A stretch of 61,803 nt of DNA from Fomitopsis serialis (lineage: Eukaryota > Basidiomycota > Agaricomycetes > Polyporales > Fomitopsidaceae). Where the stretch lies: contig NW_025955189.1 of assembly GCF_022376445.1 (NCBI RefSeq), positions 1 through 61,803 on the forward strand, in the 5' to 3' direction. Numbering within the stretch: the stretch's first letter is position 1; each line of letters begins with the position of its first letter. The translations under genes and the position numbers were made by a program. Shown piece by piece: positions 48,262 through 58,945 of this stretch. The notes under the pieces were generated by a model. It ran no database searches and was not told where the DNA came from. It saw only the letters and a program-made list of their open reading frames with translations.

Positions 48262-48556
48262 CTGTAGTATTCAATTCAATCCGGCGCAGGTTGTGACTGT
48301 GACAGCCGCGCCGCCGCCAGGCGGCGCGGCGCGAGCGACGGTGACGTGTGACAAAGACGGTGCAGACGGTGCGGCGGAGCGTCGATGGGCTATAAACGTC
48401 GTCAAAACGAGTGCTGAGGCCGCCGCCGGAGGCGGCCAAATTTTTGTGCATTTGTCACAACCGGCGGGACCCCCAATGACCCGTGACAAGGGTCCTTTAC
48501 CGGTGTGGCGAGGGGCCTTGTGACGCGTGACCGCCGGACTGTATTGAATACTACAG
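48262..48556. mobile_element. MITE with CTGTAGTATTCAA ends and TA target duplication
   Basis: 295 bp. The left end is CTGTAGTATTCAATTCAATC. The right end is its reverse complement with two or three changes over about 25 bp. It is flanked by TA on both sides (48260-48261, 48557-48558). The interior has two strong GC hairpins (48306-48331 and 48417-48438) and no coding sequence. Start sequence and TSD type match those of the MITE at 24460, although the rest differs. Confidence 0.7.
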
Positions 48557-49368
48557 TATAATCATATGATACCTCCCCACTGGCAGTCTTCCTCTCGAAA
48601 TTGACGCGTCGTCCTTGTCGCTACAAAGCGGGCTAGGGCCTGATGCGCCTTTTGTAGCCGACAACCACTCCTCGACCGTCTCTTCGTGGCCATATAAAGG
48701 CAATCGAGACCCGAGCGTGCACTCTGCAAGATTTGGAACTGTAGACAGGCTCAAGATGAACGCGGGCAGGTCACGGGCAGGTCACGAATCGTATGTCTGG
48801 ACCTCTTCGCGCTGACTGCAAACCACACTATTCGCTTGCTGTGAGTATAAGAACATTCCCTGTGCTTCGAACACCGCTCAAAATAGCCCTTAGCCCATCG
48901 GAGTCCGCCGCATACTTGAGTCCGGCTACATAACAGGTCGGAACAAGATGTGAGTACTAGGTATCATCCCCCGGCGAATGTCGTACTGCACGTAGCGACA
49001 CAAATCTTCGAGGGTTCAGCAAGTCGCACAGTATCCGTCGCGCAACTCTATAGTGTCTCCCAGCTTTCACTCTCTGGCAGAGCTTTGTCGTCTCCGAGCA
49101 TCTGTCCTTGACCTCTGTCGTCCCTTCAGCCTGTGTAGCGTTCCGACACTCGGTCTTGAGGTCTCGATGCCAGGCGGCCGGAGTCTTGGTCCATCTCGTC
49201 AGTTACTACTGTGCGTCAGCAGATTACAACTAGCACAAACTTGTAGAACCTACCTGGCTCGCCAGCATCCCGAGGAGATGAGTGAACAGAACTTGACTCG
49301 GAGGCTTCGCGGCCAACGACCATGGAGTCACAGCTATCGACAGACAGAGTTAACAGTAATAACACGCC

Positions 49369-49392
49369 CTTGAGCTTGAGCTTGAGCTTGAA
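49369..49392. repeat. Hexanucleotide microsatellite (CTTGAG, four units)
   Basis: Three perfect CTTGAG units and one CTTGAA in tandem. Confidence 0.7.
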
Positions 49393-50647
49393 CGTTTGAA
49401 CGCTGACAACGTTGAACACGCAGCCTCCTCCCTGCGGGGCCTATGCAACGATGTTGCAAAAGTGCCACGCCACCGCTCGCCAGGCGGCGTAGCATTGCAG
49501 TCGAAAGAGAGGCAAAACCTAAAGCACATAAGTTACTAGTACTAGGACTTTAGTCGCATGGATGATCCTGCTAATTGGGCTCATGTAAGAAGCCTTGTAT
49601 TGTACGTTGGAACCTCATTCTCGGTGATCAAATCTGGTTATGTCTTTCGAAATTCTACTACCCTTAGTGAAGGAATCATACAACACCGTAGCAAGTAGCG
49701 AAGTAGGTCTGGCGCCTAACAATTCGTAGGGTGGGCGCTTATGCGATGTTATACATCTCGCCGGAGCAACACCGAAGTTCGGACGCTGCATCTCCCATCG
49801 AAGTCGGCTAGTCACAACGAGTTATCACAGCGGAGGCCGTACGGCGGGATATGATATCTCCGTATGCCATTGTATGCAAGTGAGAAACCAGCTGCTTGGA
49901 AACCCTGCCGGTCAGCGTTCATGAGGTATCCGAGTGTTTCACAACTAGAGCAATACTTGTGGTCGCCAGTTTCCCTCGATCCGCTATATCCGTGCAGGCA
50001 CCTTGATGTGGGTAAGGAAGCCTGTCTTAGCCTGAGAACGTATCAACTCAGATGCGGGGCCCCGGACTGGCCCCGGACCTGCAGACGAGTCTGCAGGCTG
50101 TCCTGGGCCGCTCCTGGCATGCGTACCGTGTCCACGTGAGGGTACACCGTGAGGGTTGCCGACGTCTGAGCCTATTCTTCGGACGCAAGGCCGATGAATC
50201 CTTCCGTGGTTGCGAAGCACGACTTGGATAACGCCCGGGTATATAGTCCTGAGGCAGCTTGGCTGACTCGACGTGCAGGCTATTCCATCGACCCGCAAAC
50301 ATTTCGCGCCACTGAGCTCGTACCTGTACCGCAACTTCGGGGCTGCGTCTACCCTCATAACCGGCTCCAAGATGAGTGCAATGTGGCCCAGGTCCGTCTC
50401 GTACGCGGGGTTCGCGAGGCGGTCGACAGTTTCGTCTTTGCTGCGGCGAGGTTTCACGAGCAGCTTGTCCAGAATGCGTGAGTGGACGTCGTGTCTGAAG
50501 CGAGGATAACGCGCTGACAGCCATCGCACGACATTTCTGTATCTGCCACCACGGGTTATCACCAATTCGACTTCACTCCCTAACCACCATCTGCACGAGA
50601 TGCGTTGCAATAATCCTACCCGCCGGCAACCTGGGACGCACATACAG

Positions 50648-52229
50648 AAGAGAAAATTGTGGTTAAGAACCCGGTGGTGGAATTGGACGGGGATGAGATG
50701 ACGAGAATTATCTGGAAGAAAATCAGGGAGGAGGTGCGCAGCAGCGTTCATTACAGAGAGGGTCCCTCGTTCTGACGGCGTGGTCCAGCTCATTCTGCCA
50801 TATGTCCAACTGGACATCAAATACTTCGACCTCGGTCTCGAGCAGCGAGACGCGGTACGTGCATCCGTTACCCCTGCCCTACGCCCTCCTCACCCGTCCA
50901 CCCCCCGCACGCTTGCAGACGAATGACCAGGTCACAGTCGAGTCGGCCGAGGCGATCCTCAAGTACAATGTGGGCATCAAGTGCGCGACGATCACGCCGG
51001 ACGAGGCGCGGGTGAAGGAGTTCACCCTCAAGCAGATGTGGAAGAGCCCCAACGGGACGATCCGCAACATCCTCGGCGGCACGGTCTTCCGAGAGCCCAT
51101 CATCCTGAAGAGCATCCCTAAACCCATCCCTGGCTGGAAGAACCCGATTGTCATTGGGCGTCATGCGTTCGGTGACCAGTACCGCTCGACGGACTTTGTT
51201 GCGCCAGGCCCGGGAAAGCTGCAGCTCGTGTATTCGCCTGCAGATGGTGGAAAGCCGACGGTCATGGATGTGTATGACTTCAAGGGAAAGGGTGTCGCGA
51301 TGAGCATGTACAACACCGACGATGTACGGCCTTCTCGTTGTGACGACCACCGCTGCTGTTAACGGGCCCGCCGGACAGTCCATTACAGGGTTCGCGCACT
51401 CGTCCTTCAAAATGGCGCTCGCCAAGAAGATGCCCCTTGTACGGATTTGAAACTAATCATCTGGGCTTCAGTCGCTGATCCCTGTTAACAGTTCATGTCG
51501 ACGAAGAACACGATCATGAAGAAGTACGACGGCCGCTTCAAGGACATCTTCCAGGACATCTACGAAACGTGAGTCCGCCCTGACAGCGCCCTCCCGCCGC
51601 ACCGTCTGACCCCGCACAGCACATACAAATCGCAGTTCGAGGCGGCCGGCATCTACTACGAGCACCGGCTGATCGACGACATGGTCGCGCAGGCGATCAA
51701 GTCCTCCGGCGGGTTCGTCTGGGCGTGCAAGAACTACGACGGCGACGTGCAGTCCGACATCCTCGCGCAGGGCTTCGGCTCGCTGGGCATGATGACCTCC
51801 GAGCTGATCACGCCCGACGGGCAGACGATCGAGTCCGAGGCCGCGCACGGCACCGTCACGCGCCACTACCGCGAGTTCCAGAAGGGCAACGAGACGTCGA
51901 CGAACCCCGTCGCGTCCATCTTCGCGTGGACGCGCGGCCTCAAGCACCGCGCGACCCTCGACGGGAACGCGAGCCTGAAGGCGTTCTGCGAGGACCTCGA
52001 GAAGGCCTGCGTGGAGGTCATCGACATCGACGGTGTGATGACGAAGGACCTTGCGCTCGCGATTCATGGGAAGGAGATGAAGCGCGAACACTGGGTCGTC
52101 ACAGACGTGTACATGGATTCCGTGAACGTGAGTGAAGCGTACGAGGCCAGGGAACATTAGATCGCTACTGACATCACTATCGTACAGAACAAGCTCAAGC
52201 AGAAGATGGCGGCGAGGGCGAGTGCGTAG
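50648..52229 (+). CDS. IDP1: NADP-dependent isocitrate dehydrogenase (first exon not found)
   Basis: Oxidative decarboxylation of isocitrate to 2-oxoglutarate with NADPH production; mitochondrial, cytosolic or peroxisomal depending on the missing N-terminus. Exons seen: 50648-50733, 50789-50854, 50919-51323, 51379-51438, 51492-51568, 51620-52127, 52188-52229; introns 51-64 bp, all GT-AG, 414 residues. Landmarks: [46 protein letters not shown] (substrate loop), [106 protein letters not shown]. The first visible exon opens after the acceptor ACATACAG in phase 2, so at least one short 5' exon lies upstream. I could not pick it with confidence. Confidence 0.93.
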
Positions 52230-52663
52230 ATACCTCCTGTGTTTCCGTAGAGCTCTTGCTAGACCCGCGTGCAGTGCTGCAGTCTCGACTATGTATCAAA
52301 GATACACACACTTGTATTGATTCAGGACGTTGCGTGTTTTGCCGGGATGTGCTTCTGCAGCTAGTGAATAATATACATGTGATGATACAACGGCGACTAT
52401 GCGACTCAGAACTTCGATGTATGTACACTAGATATGTGCGAGGTCCAAGAAAGCGGGGGTATATGCAGAAAGCGAATGCAAGGCGGAACAAATGAATATG
52501 TACGAGAATAAAACGACAGGAATACACAACAGGTGTAAAATGAAACGATCGGCAGTCGCGGGGTGGGCGTCGCAACCAGGCAGAGCTAGAGATGATAGTC
52601 GATACATAAATACGGGCTTTTCGGAGGAGTCATGCAATCGGAGGGTATTCGTTCATACGTCGT
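52230..52663. other. Convergent intergenic region
   Basis: Space between the 3' ends of isocitrate dehydrogenase (plus) and the F-box/WD40 gene (minus). Nothing recognised beyond likely 3' UTRs. Confidence 0.55.
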
Positions 52664-55069
52664 TCACACAAACATTGAGACGTCCAGACCTTCAGCGAAG
52701 TCGAGTACAATGATCTTTTGGTCATGCGAAGTGCTGAACACGCCGGCCATCAGCAACACTGCGCGTACGAAGGAACCTCAGACTTGACTCACCTCACAAT
52801 ACGGCGGAAATCAAACTTCACGTCGAATATATGGCTGTTGTGGCAGTTGCGGAACTCGCGCAACATCTTCCCTGTCCGCCAATCCCACACCTTCACCGTC
52901 TTGTCGTAGCTGGCGCTCACTAGTAGTCCGCTCCTCGGGTCGAACGACAGCGCGCGCACCAGCAGGTCATGTCCAGCGAGCGTGCGCAGGCACGCGCCCG
53001 TCGACGCCTGCCACACTTTGATCTTGCAGTCGTTCGAGCCGGAGATGATGTAGTCGTCCTTGAACTCGATGCAAGCAAGGCCGCGGTCGTGCCCCTCAAA
53101 CGTGCGCAGTCGCTCTCCAGAGATGATGTCCCACAGCATCATTCTCCCGTCTCCACTCGCGCTCGCGACCTTGTTGTCCTGCAGCCCGACTGCGTTCACA
53201 GGGCCCTCGTGGCCACGGAATGTGCAGTGCAGCTGCAGTGTGCGGCGGTCCCAGACACGGATCAGTGCATCCTTCGAGCTGAACAGAACTTGAGCGGCTT
53301 GCAAGGGAGGGTAGTGGTAGAGCGCTTACCAGCTTACGATCCATCTTGAGTCGATCCTCAGGTCCAGGACACCGCCAGTGTGGCCCCTCAACACCGCCGC
53401 AATCTCTGCCTTCACCTGGCCATCCTCGCCAGCCACCGGTGAACGCGTACAGAGATCCCACACGCACACGGAGCAGTCGCTCGAGCCGCTCACCATGAAG
53501 CCATGCTTCCACTCACTCCCGTCCTCCCACTCATCCTCTTCCCCTGTCGGGAAGTCCCAGTCCTTGTCAAACTTGAGACAGAGAACGCTCCCCCGATGGC
53601 CGGTGAAGGTCGCCAGACAGCGCCCCGTCGTCAGACTCCACACCTTGATCGTGCGGTCCCGCGAGCCGGTGACGATCCTCCTCGAGTCGAACTCCAGACA
53701 GTAGACGCTGTCCATGTGCCCGCTGAGCCGCTTCGCCTTGGGCTCCCAAGCGGGTGCGCCGTCGGCCCCCTCGCTCGCACTCCACCGTCGGTCCAGTTCC
53801 GCCCTCGTCCGGCACATCTCGTACCACTCCAGCTCTAGCGGCGCCGGAAGCCACGATTTTGACGCAGACAAAGGCGCCGGGGGTGCCCGCCGGAGGTCAA
53901 CGTCCCAGCCATCTGGCTGGCGCCGTACAAACTGCGAGCGCCAGATGGAGTTGTCTCGGCAGAGGCGGTTCCACGTCCTGTAGAGCACATCAGGATGGCA
54001 CGGCAGCGGCAGGCGGTGCGTGCACGTACCTGCTGACGCGGAGGCACGCAAGCACAGCTTGCAGGTCAAGGAATGACAAGAGGTGGAGCGCGATCTCTGG
54101 AGGCAGCAGACCTACGATATCTAGAGAAGGCGATGACGACAGTCAGTACGTGGACACATCCGGGGCGTGGTCAGTTTTAGACCAGCTCGCTACCGAAATG
54201 AATGAATGCACGAAATGAAGAGGACGGTCCCGGAAGAGCACGTCGTCGCAAGGGCGAGCAGATCATTAAAGACGTCGGTAATGCATCGGGCACGTGGCAG
54301 TGGTTGGATTTGGCGGTGTTCGTGCAGGAGCCAGCAAGGACATCCACTGCGAGCACAGCCGGACCATGGAGTGAAGGGACTCACCAGTACCAGTGATCCG
54401 CGTAGCGTCGATGAAGCATGCCTCGTCATCAATCAGCTCGCCCTCCTCGCCATCCAGCGGCGGCAGATTCAGGTAATCGATGTACTCGCTGTCCGTGACG
54501 CTGCCGTAGCGCCAGATTGATGTAGTGGGCAGACCGGGGCGACGTTTGCCCTTCCGCCCAGGGGATCCTTCCCGGAGGGCGTCCCAGATGCGCGGTATGA
54601 TGCCCAGCGAGAGGCTGCGCGATGGCTTCATGGGTGACGCACCGCTGCCGTTCGGATAGTAGGTCGAGGCGTACGGGTAGTATCCGTTGACAGTGCGGCG
54701 GCCGGAAGGCCCGCAGAGCGGCGTGTTCTCCATGTAAGGGTACGGATAACTGTCCGCGTTCCAGCTGATAACAGAGTACGTGTCCGTGCGGAAGCTCGGT
54801 GAGGGCGATGGCGGGCGCGTGACGGTCAGATCGCGAGGGACAGAGACATCTGCGCCATCGACGGGCTCCATCTCGATGTTGGAGTACGCCAGCGTGAACG
54901 CTGCGCTGGTAGAGGTCGACGCGCGAGGACCGTTGGATTCAGGAGGCAGGTCGGACGTGGTGAGGAAGGGAGAACCGAGCACTGAGGTGCACATGTTGCT
55001 AAAGCGTGGAGTGGGCTCTTCGTCCGCAGTGTGTCTTCTATGGGTACGGCGGAGAGTAGGGGTGGCCAT
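52664..55069 (-). CDS. F-box/WD40-repeat protein (SCF substrate receptor)
   Basis: Substrate-recognition subunit of an SCF ubiquitin ligase (family knowledge; the substrate is not predictable). Exons (minus): 55069-54385, 54120-54030, 53977-53330, 53278-52793, 52733-52664; introns 264, 52, 51 and 59 bp; 659 residues. Residues 1-228 are Ser/Pro/Tyr-rich and disordered. The F-box follows at about 229-275 (LLPPEIALHLLSFLDLQAVL, ACLRVSRTWNRLCRDNSIWR). Then come seven WD40 repeats from about 342: starts at GHMDSVYCLEF, GHRGSVLCLKF, GHTGGVLDLRI, GHEGPVNAVGL, GHDRGLACIEF, GHDLLVRALSF and CHNSHIFDVKF. The last blade closes with TSHDQKIIVLDF. Repeat 2 has a ~20-residue acidic insert. The first Met chosen has a good context (CCATGG); an in-frame Met at 55123 would add 18 residues. 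Confidence 0.92.
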
Positions 55070-56289
55070 GGCGGATTCGACAGAGGAAGAGCGAGGATAG
55101 CTTTGAGACGGCCAACCTACCATAATTTAGGCGAATAGCGACGCGGAAACAACGTCCGAGATAACAAGACAAAGCCGATGCAATGAGATGGCCGTCGTTT
55201 GATGACGCGTATCGAGTAAGGTACTGTGGCGACTGAAATGACCGGCGAGCGACGAATCCACCACCAGGATCGAACAACTGGGTATTGTCCAGCAGCGAGA
55301 GCGTCGCAGAAGTGGGGGTCCCGAGCAAGTCCCGAGGTTTGATAGTTGGGGTGGCGGTCCAGGAGACAATTAGGGTGGAATGAAAGAAGGTCGCAAGAAA
55401 CGAACCTAGAACACCCTGCAGACGCCCCAGCATCGCGTGCTGCCTCTGACAGTGGTGCGCTCACTGTCAGGTGGTGGTGAGAATCCCGAGCCGGGCGGCT
55501 CGGCGCTCATTTCCAGTTCGATTCGGTTTCATGAACCTGCGGTGCCCCGATTGAAGAGACGCAGGGCAATGCAAGTTATTACATAGTCTGAAGAACTCGC
55601 AAGTTCATGCAGCATGACAGTGCCAAGCTTTACCCGTTCGTATGAGCAGATGAGATGAGAATAATGAGAATGTACTGACAGATCGTGCTCGACTCCAACG
55701 GTCCGCATCCTGGAGCTGGTACAGTGGTGGTATGCCTGCGGCCAATACTACTATGTAGCGAAAGCATATTCAATACAATGATGGCAACGGGTCAAGTCGA
55801 CTGTAACAGCTGGTGGACGAAATACGCACTAAGTGGAATCTCTCGTAGTCTGATATTGGTTATTATGTTCGCATGCCTATGATACTGGCGCTCGCCGACC
55901 GACCTTCCCTTGTTGTTCCACCATTCTGAAAAGGAGCTCGCAAGCTGGGCAAGGATTGCGCTTGTAGAATATAGGGGAGAGGGGTCAGGCATACATACCG
56001 TAGATTTCGATGTACATACCTCACGCGATTGACCTTCGGGCATCCTGCCATGGACACTCGCACCCGGGACCCGCACTTGTTTTCACAATGATTCCTGTCC
56101 TGACGGCATCATAAATCTTAGAATTTCCTGATTATATAGCGCATCAGTATTAGCCCAAGTATTGGGTCATTGGCAGAAGCTATTGCTTGATTGCTTGCAG
56201 AGTTGTCACGGCTCACCTCTAGCACAACTTCATCGCCGCAAAGGTGGATTATGCTGTCAAATAGCTGCTGAATTAATGACAGAGGTTGA
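55070..56289. other. Upstream region of the F-box/WD40 gene up to the retrotransposon
   Basis: Probable promoter and leader of the minus-strand gene. No other gene can be supported. The last 5 bp (56285-56289, GTTGA) are the left target-site duplication of the LTR element. Confidence 0.55.
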
Positions 56290-56570
56290 TGTGGAGTTCG
56301 CGCTTTGCACGAACGAGAGGCAAGCGTCGCCGCTCGCGCCACGCGTTGCCTACATCGCTTTGACGCGACCGCCACTTGGACGGTCGTTTGGACCTTTCGC
56401 TTGTCGGGCCTTAGCCGACACTTTGTTTCCTTTCGCCTCGCCGCTTGTTTCGCCACCTAGTGTACACGAGTGGAAATGTGTCTACGTAGTATATATAGGG
56501 CTCGCTCTGAGCCCTCTAATCATCCTCTCATCTCATTCCCACTCGCGGTGCGAAGTCTACCTCAACAACA
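56290..56570 (+). repeat. 5' LTR of the copia element
   Basis: 281 bp, starts TG and ends CA. It contains a TATA motif (TATATATAGGG, near 56490) followed by a small GGGCTC..GAGCCC hairpin, as expected for the LTR promoter. It differs from the 3' LTR only by five short indels. Confidence 0.93.
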
Positions 56571-56582
56571 GGTTATGAGCCC
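56571..56582 (+). other. Primer-binding site
   Basis: GGTTATGAGCCC lies directly after the 5' LTR. It is complementary to the anticodon stem-loop of fungal initiator tRNA-Met (GGGCUCAUAACC). This is the half-tRNA priming known from Drosophila copia, not 3'-end priming (established mechanism; assignment by inference). Confidence 0.75.
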
Positions 56583-56668
56583 CGCCTCGCTCTGACGACG
56601 ACGACGCACCTTATTGAACCCCGAGAATCTCTGCTTCATTTTGAACTCGCCCTCCACATCCTCCCACT

Positions 56669-58945
56669 ATGACCGATGCACTCCGTTTCAAGATCGAGGC
56701 CCTGACCGGCGCCGAGAATTGGCAGACCTGGAAGTTCGCCTGTCGGACATCCTCGATGACGCGGATCTCTGGGATTATGTCTCGGGCGAGCTTCCTGCCC
56801 GTCGCCGCCAAGCCGGACACGACGGCGGAAGCAAAAGCCGAGATAGAGAAGACGATTAAAGAATGGAGATCGAAGGATCGACGAGCACTCACCGCGATAC
56901 GACTAAGGGTGGCCGACAAGATCTTGATCTACGTGAAGGCCGCCCAGACAAGTCACGACGCGTGGAAGAAGCTGGAGACGATGTACGAGGCGCAGGGCGT
57001 CCTCGCGATCGTCCAAGCACGCCGCAAGATGTTCCGCGCGGTGTGCACCGAAGACCAAGACGTCGAAGAGTTCATTCGACAGATGACGGGTTACCGGGAT
57101 GACCTGCTGACGCTTCAGCAAACGGTCTCGGACGAAGAGTTCTGCATCTCGATCCTTACCGCACTTCCGGAGTCCTGGAATACCTTCACTGCGACGCTCG
57201 ACTATCAGAAGGGCTTGAAGGACTCCGCGGAGTTGATTGCTCGCATCCTGGACGAAGATCGGCGTGTAAAGAGTCGCGCCGAGGAAACAGCTTTACATGG
57301 CAAGTTCCAGAGGTCGAAGGGCAAGGGCAAGCGGACCCTACCCTCGTGCTGGAAGTGCGGAAAGCCCGGCTATCAGTCAGATTGCCCAGACCACGAAGGA
57401 ACACGAAAGAGGAAAGAGCAGGAACGTACCGAGCAGAAGTCGAAGGATGGCAAGAGCGGGGGCAAGGCGATGGTGGCAGACACAACGGAGTCCGACTCGG
57501 AGTCAGAGGACTATGCATTTGTGGCCACGGACATCGAGTCGCACCAGGAGGGCGACCTAGCGCTTGCAGCTCTGGATGCCGATGACTGGCTTGGCGATAC
57601 AGGCACGACGGTGCATGTGGCGCGCTGTCGCGAGCACTTCTCGGACTATCGCACCACGCCGGGTGCGACGTTGAATGGTGCCGGGTCGACGACGGTCCTA
57701 GGTCGAGGAACAATCAGGATGATTGCGGACATAGATGGTCAGCAGAAGACCATAACCCTCAAGGACGTCGTTCACGCACCTGCTATTCCGCACAACTTGG
57801 TCTCCCTCGGACGTCTTGAAGCGGGCGGGAACAAGATCGAGATCAGCGATGGGGAACTAGCTGCGAAGGACAAGAAGGGACGCACCTTTCTACGCGGCAG
57901 CCGAATCTCCCGCTATCTGTACCGCATGGCTATCAGTCCCGAAAAGGAAGCACACGCTCACCTGGCAGCACCGGTGCGACCCAAGCAGAAGAAGTCACTT
58001 GCTAAGTGGCACCGGATCTTTGGCCATATGCATCCGCGTGCGATCTTGACATTGAAGCGCAAGGACATGGTCTCCGGCCTAGAACTTGATGAGTCCGGAC
58101 CAACCGCCGAACAGTGCAAGATCTGCGTAGAGTCAAAGCAGCACGTCGAGGCATTCCCGAAGGAGTCACTCACCGAAATTGAAGCGGTTGGCGATGTCAC
58201 TGCCTCCGACGTCTGGGGACCTGCCCGAACCGCAGCAATTGGAGGTCAACTCTACTACGTCTCGTACACAGATCTCAAGGGACGACGGACAGTCACCTAC
58301 CCAATGCGGAACAAGTCCGAAGCACTGGCGAAGTTCAAAGTGTACCGCTCAATGATGAAGACCCTATTCAATGTCGAACTAAAGACACTTCGAGTGGACA
58401 ATGGCGGCGAATACCTAAGCAAGGAATTTGATGCTTACCTCACCGAGAACGGCATCACACTGGAGACCACCGCCCCCGACTCGCCTGCCCAGAACGGGAT
58501 TGCCGAGCGCATCAACCGCACACTTGTGGAGCGTGCCCGAGCAATGTTGCATGCACATGACCTGCCAAAGAAGTTGTGGAAGGACGCCGTTCAGTACGCG
58601 TGTTATCTGAAGAACCGCTCACCTACGCGCGCGCTTGGAGACAAGACCCCGGAGGAGGTCGTCACTGGCAAGAAGCCAGACGTTGCAAACCTGCAGGAAT
58701 TCGGGACGAGATGCTGGGTACTCACCGACAAGCAAAAACGCACGAAACTCGACCCGAAGTCAGAGTCAATGATCTTCATCGGGGTTGCGGAAGGCAGCAA
58801 GGCTTGGCGCTACTACAATCCTCGAACCGGCGCGATTGGGAAATCACGGAATTTGATCTTCGAAGTGGAAGGGGAGCCGGACGATGGAGATGAGCTAGAC
58901 CTGATAGAGTCTGCCCCTACGCGACTCGAGGGGAGAGTGGGATGA
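56669..58945 (+). CDS. copia Gag-protease-integrase polyprotein (ORF1)
   Basis: 758 codons. Gag (about residues 1-225) has the UBN2-type core (RRKMFRAVCTEDQDVEEFI, ILTALPESWNTFTATL). A CCHC-type knuckle at about 228-241 reads CWKCGKPGYQSDC, with Tyr where the zinc-binding His should be. The protease active site is DTGTTVH at about 310. The integrase HHCC zinc motif lies at about 446-488 (HRIFGHMH ... CKICV). The catalytic triad has D in ASDVWGP (about 511), D in LRVDNGGEYL (about 575) and E in NGIAERINRTLVE (about 611). Within Gag a stretch of about 75 bp (56729-56806) reads properly only in the next frame (LSDILDDADLWDYVSGELP), bounded by a missing base and a compensating extra base. The ORF ends at TGA 58943-58945 in the linker before RT. 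Confidence 0.9.
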   Translation: MTDALRFKIEALTGAENWQTWKFACRTSSMTRISGIMSRASFLPVAAKPDTTAEAKAEIEKTIKEWRSKDRRALTAIRLRVADKILIYVKAAQTSHDAWKKLETMYEAQGVLAIVQARRKMFRAVCTEDQDVEEFIRQMTGYRDDLLTLQQTVSDEEFCISILTALPESWNTFTATLDYQKGLKDSAELIARILDEDRRVKSRAEETALHGKFQRSKGKGKRTLPSCWKCGKPGYQSDCPDHEGTRKRKEQERTEQKSKDGKSGGKAMVADTTESDSESEDYAFVATDIESHQEGDLALAALDADDWLGDTGTTVHVARCREHFSDYRTTPGATLNGAGSTTVLGRGTIRMIADIDGQQKTITLKDVVHAPAIPHNLVSLGRLEAGGNKIEISDGELAAKDKKGRTFLRGSRISRYLYRMAISPEKEAHAHLAAPVRPKQKKSLAKWHRIFGHMHPRAILTLKRKDMVSGLELDESGPTAEQCKICVESKQHVEAFPKESLTEIEAVGDVTASDVWGPARTAAIGGQLYYVSYTDLKGRRTVTYPMRNKSEALAKFKVYRSMMKTLFNVELKTLRVDNGGEYLSKEFDAYLTENGITLETTAPDSPAQNGIAERINRTLVERARAMLHAHDLPKKLWKDAVQYACYLKNRSPTRALGDKTPEEVVTGKKPDVANLQEFGTRCWVLTDKQKRTKLDPKSESMIFIGVAEGSKAWRYYNPRTGAIGKSRNLIFEVEGEPDDGDELDLIESAPTRLEGRVG

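Larger units (their letters stand above)
47739..50647. other. Gene-poor region with a dispersed repeat and a MITE
   Basis: Contains dispersed repeat copy B (47985-48258), the MITE at 48262-48556, and a TTGAGC microsatellite at 49369-49392. No gene can be supported. The missing first exon of the isocitrate dehydrogenase must lie near the right end. Confidence 0.5.

Noticed and set aside
49984..50820. 278-residue minus-strand open frame upstream of isocitrate dehydrogenase
   Set aside because: No recognisable domain, mixed composition, and it overlaps the first isocitrate dehydrogenase exon on the other strand.
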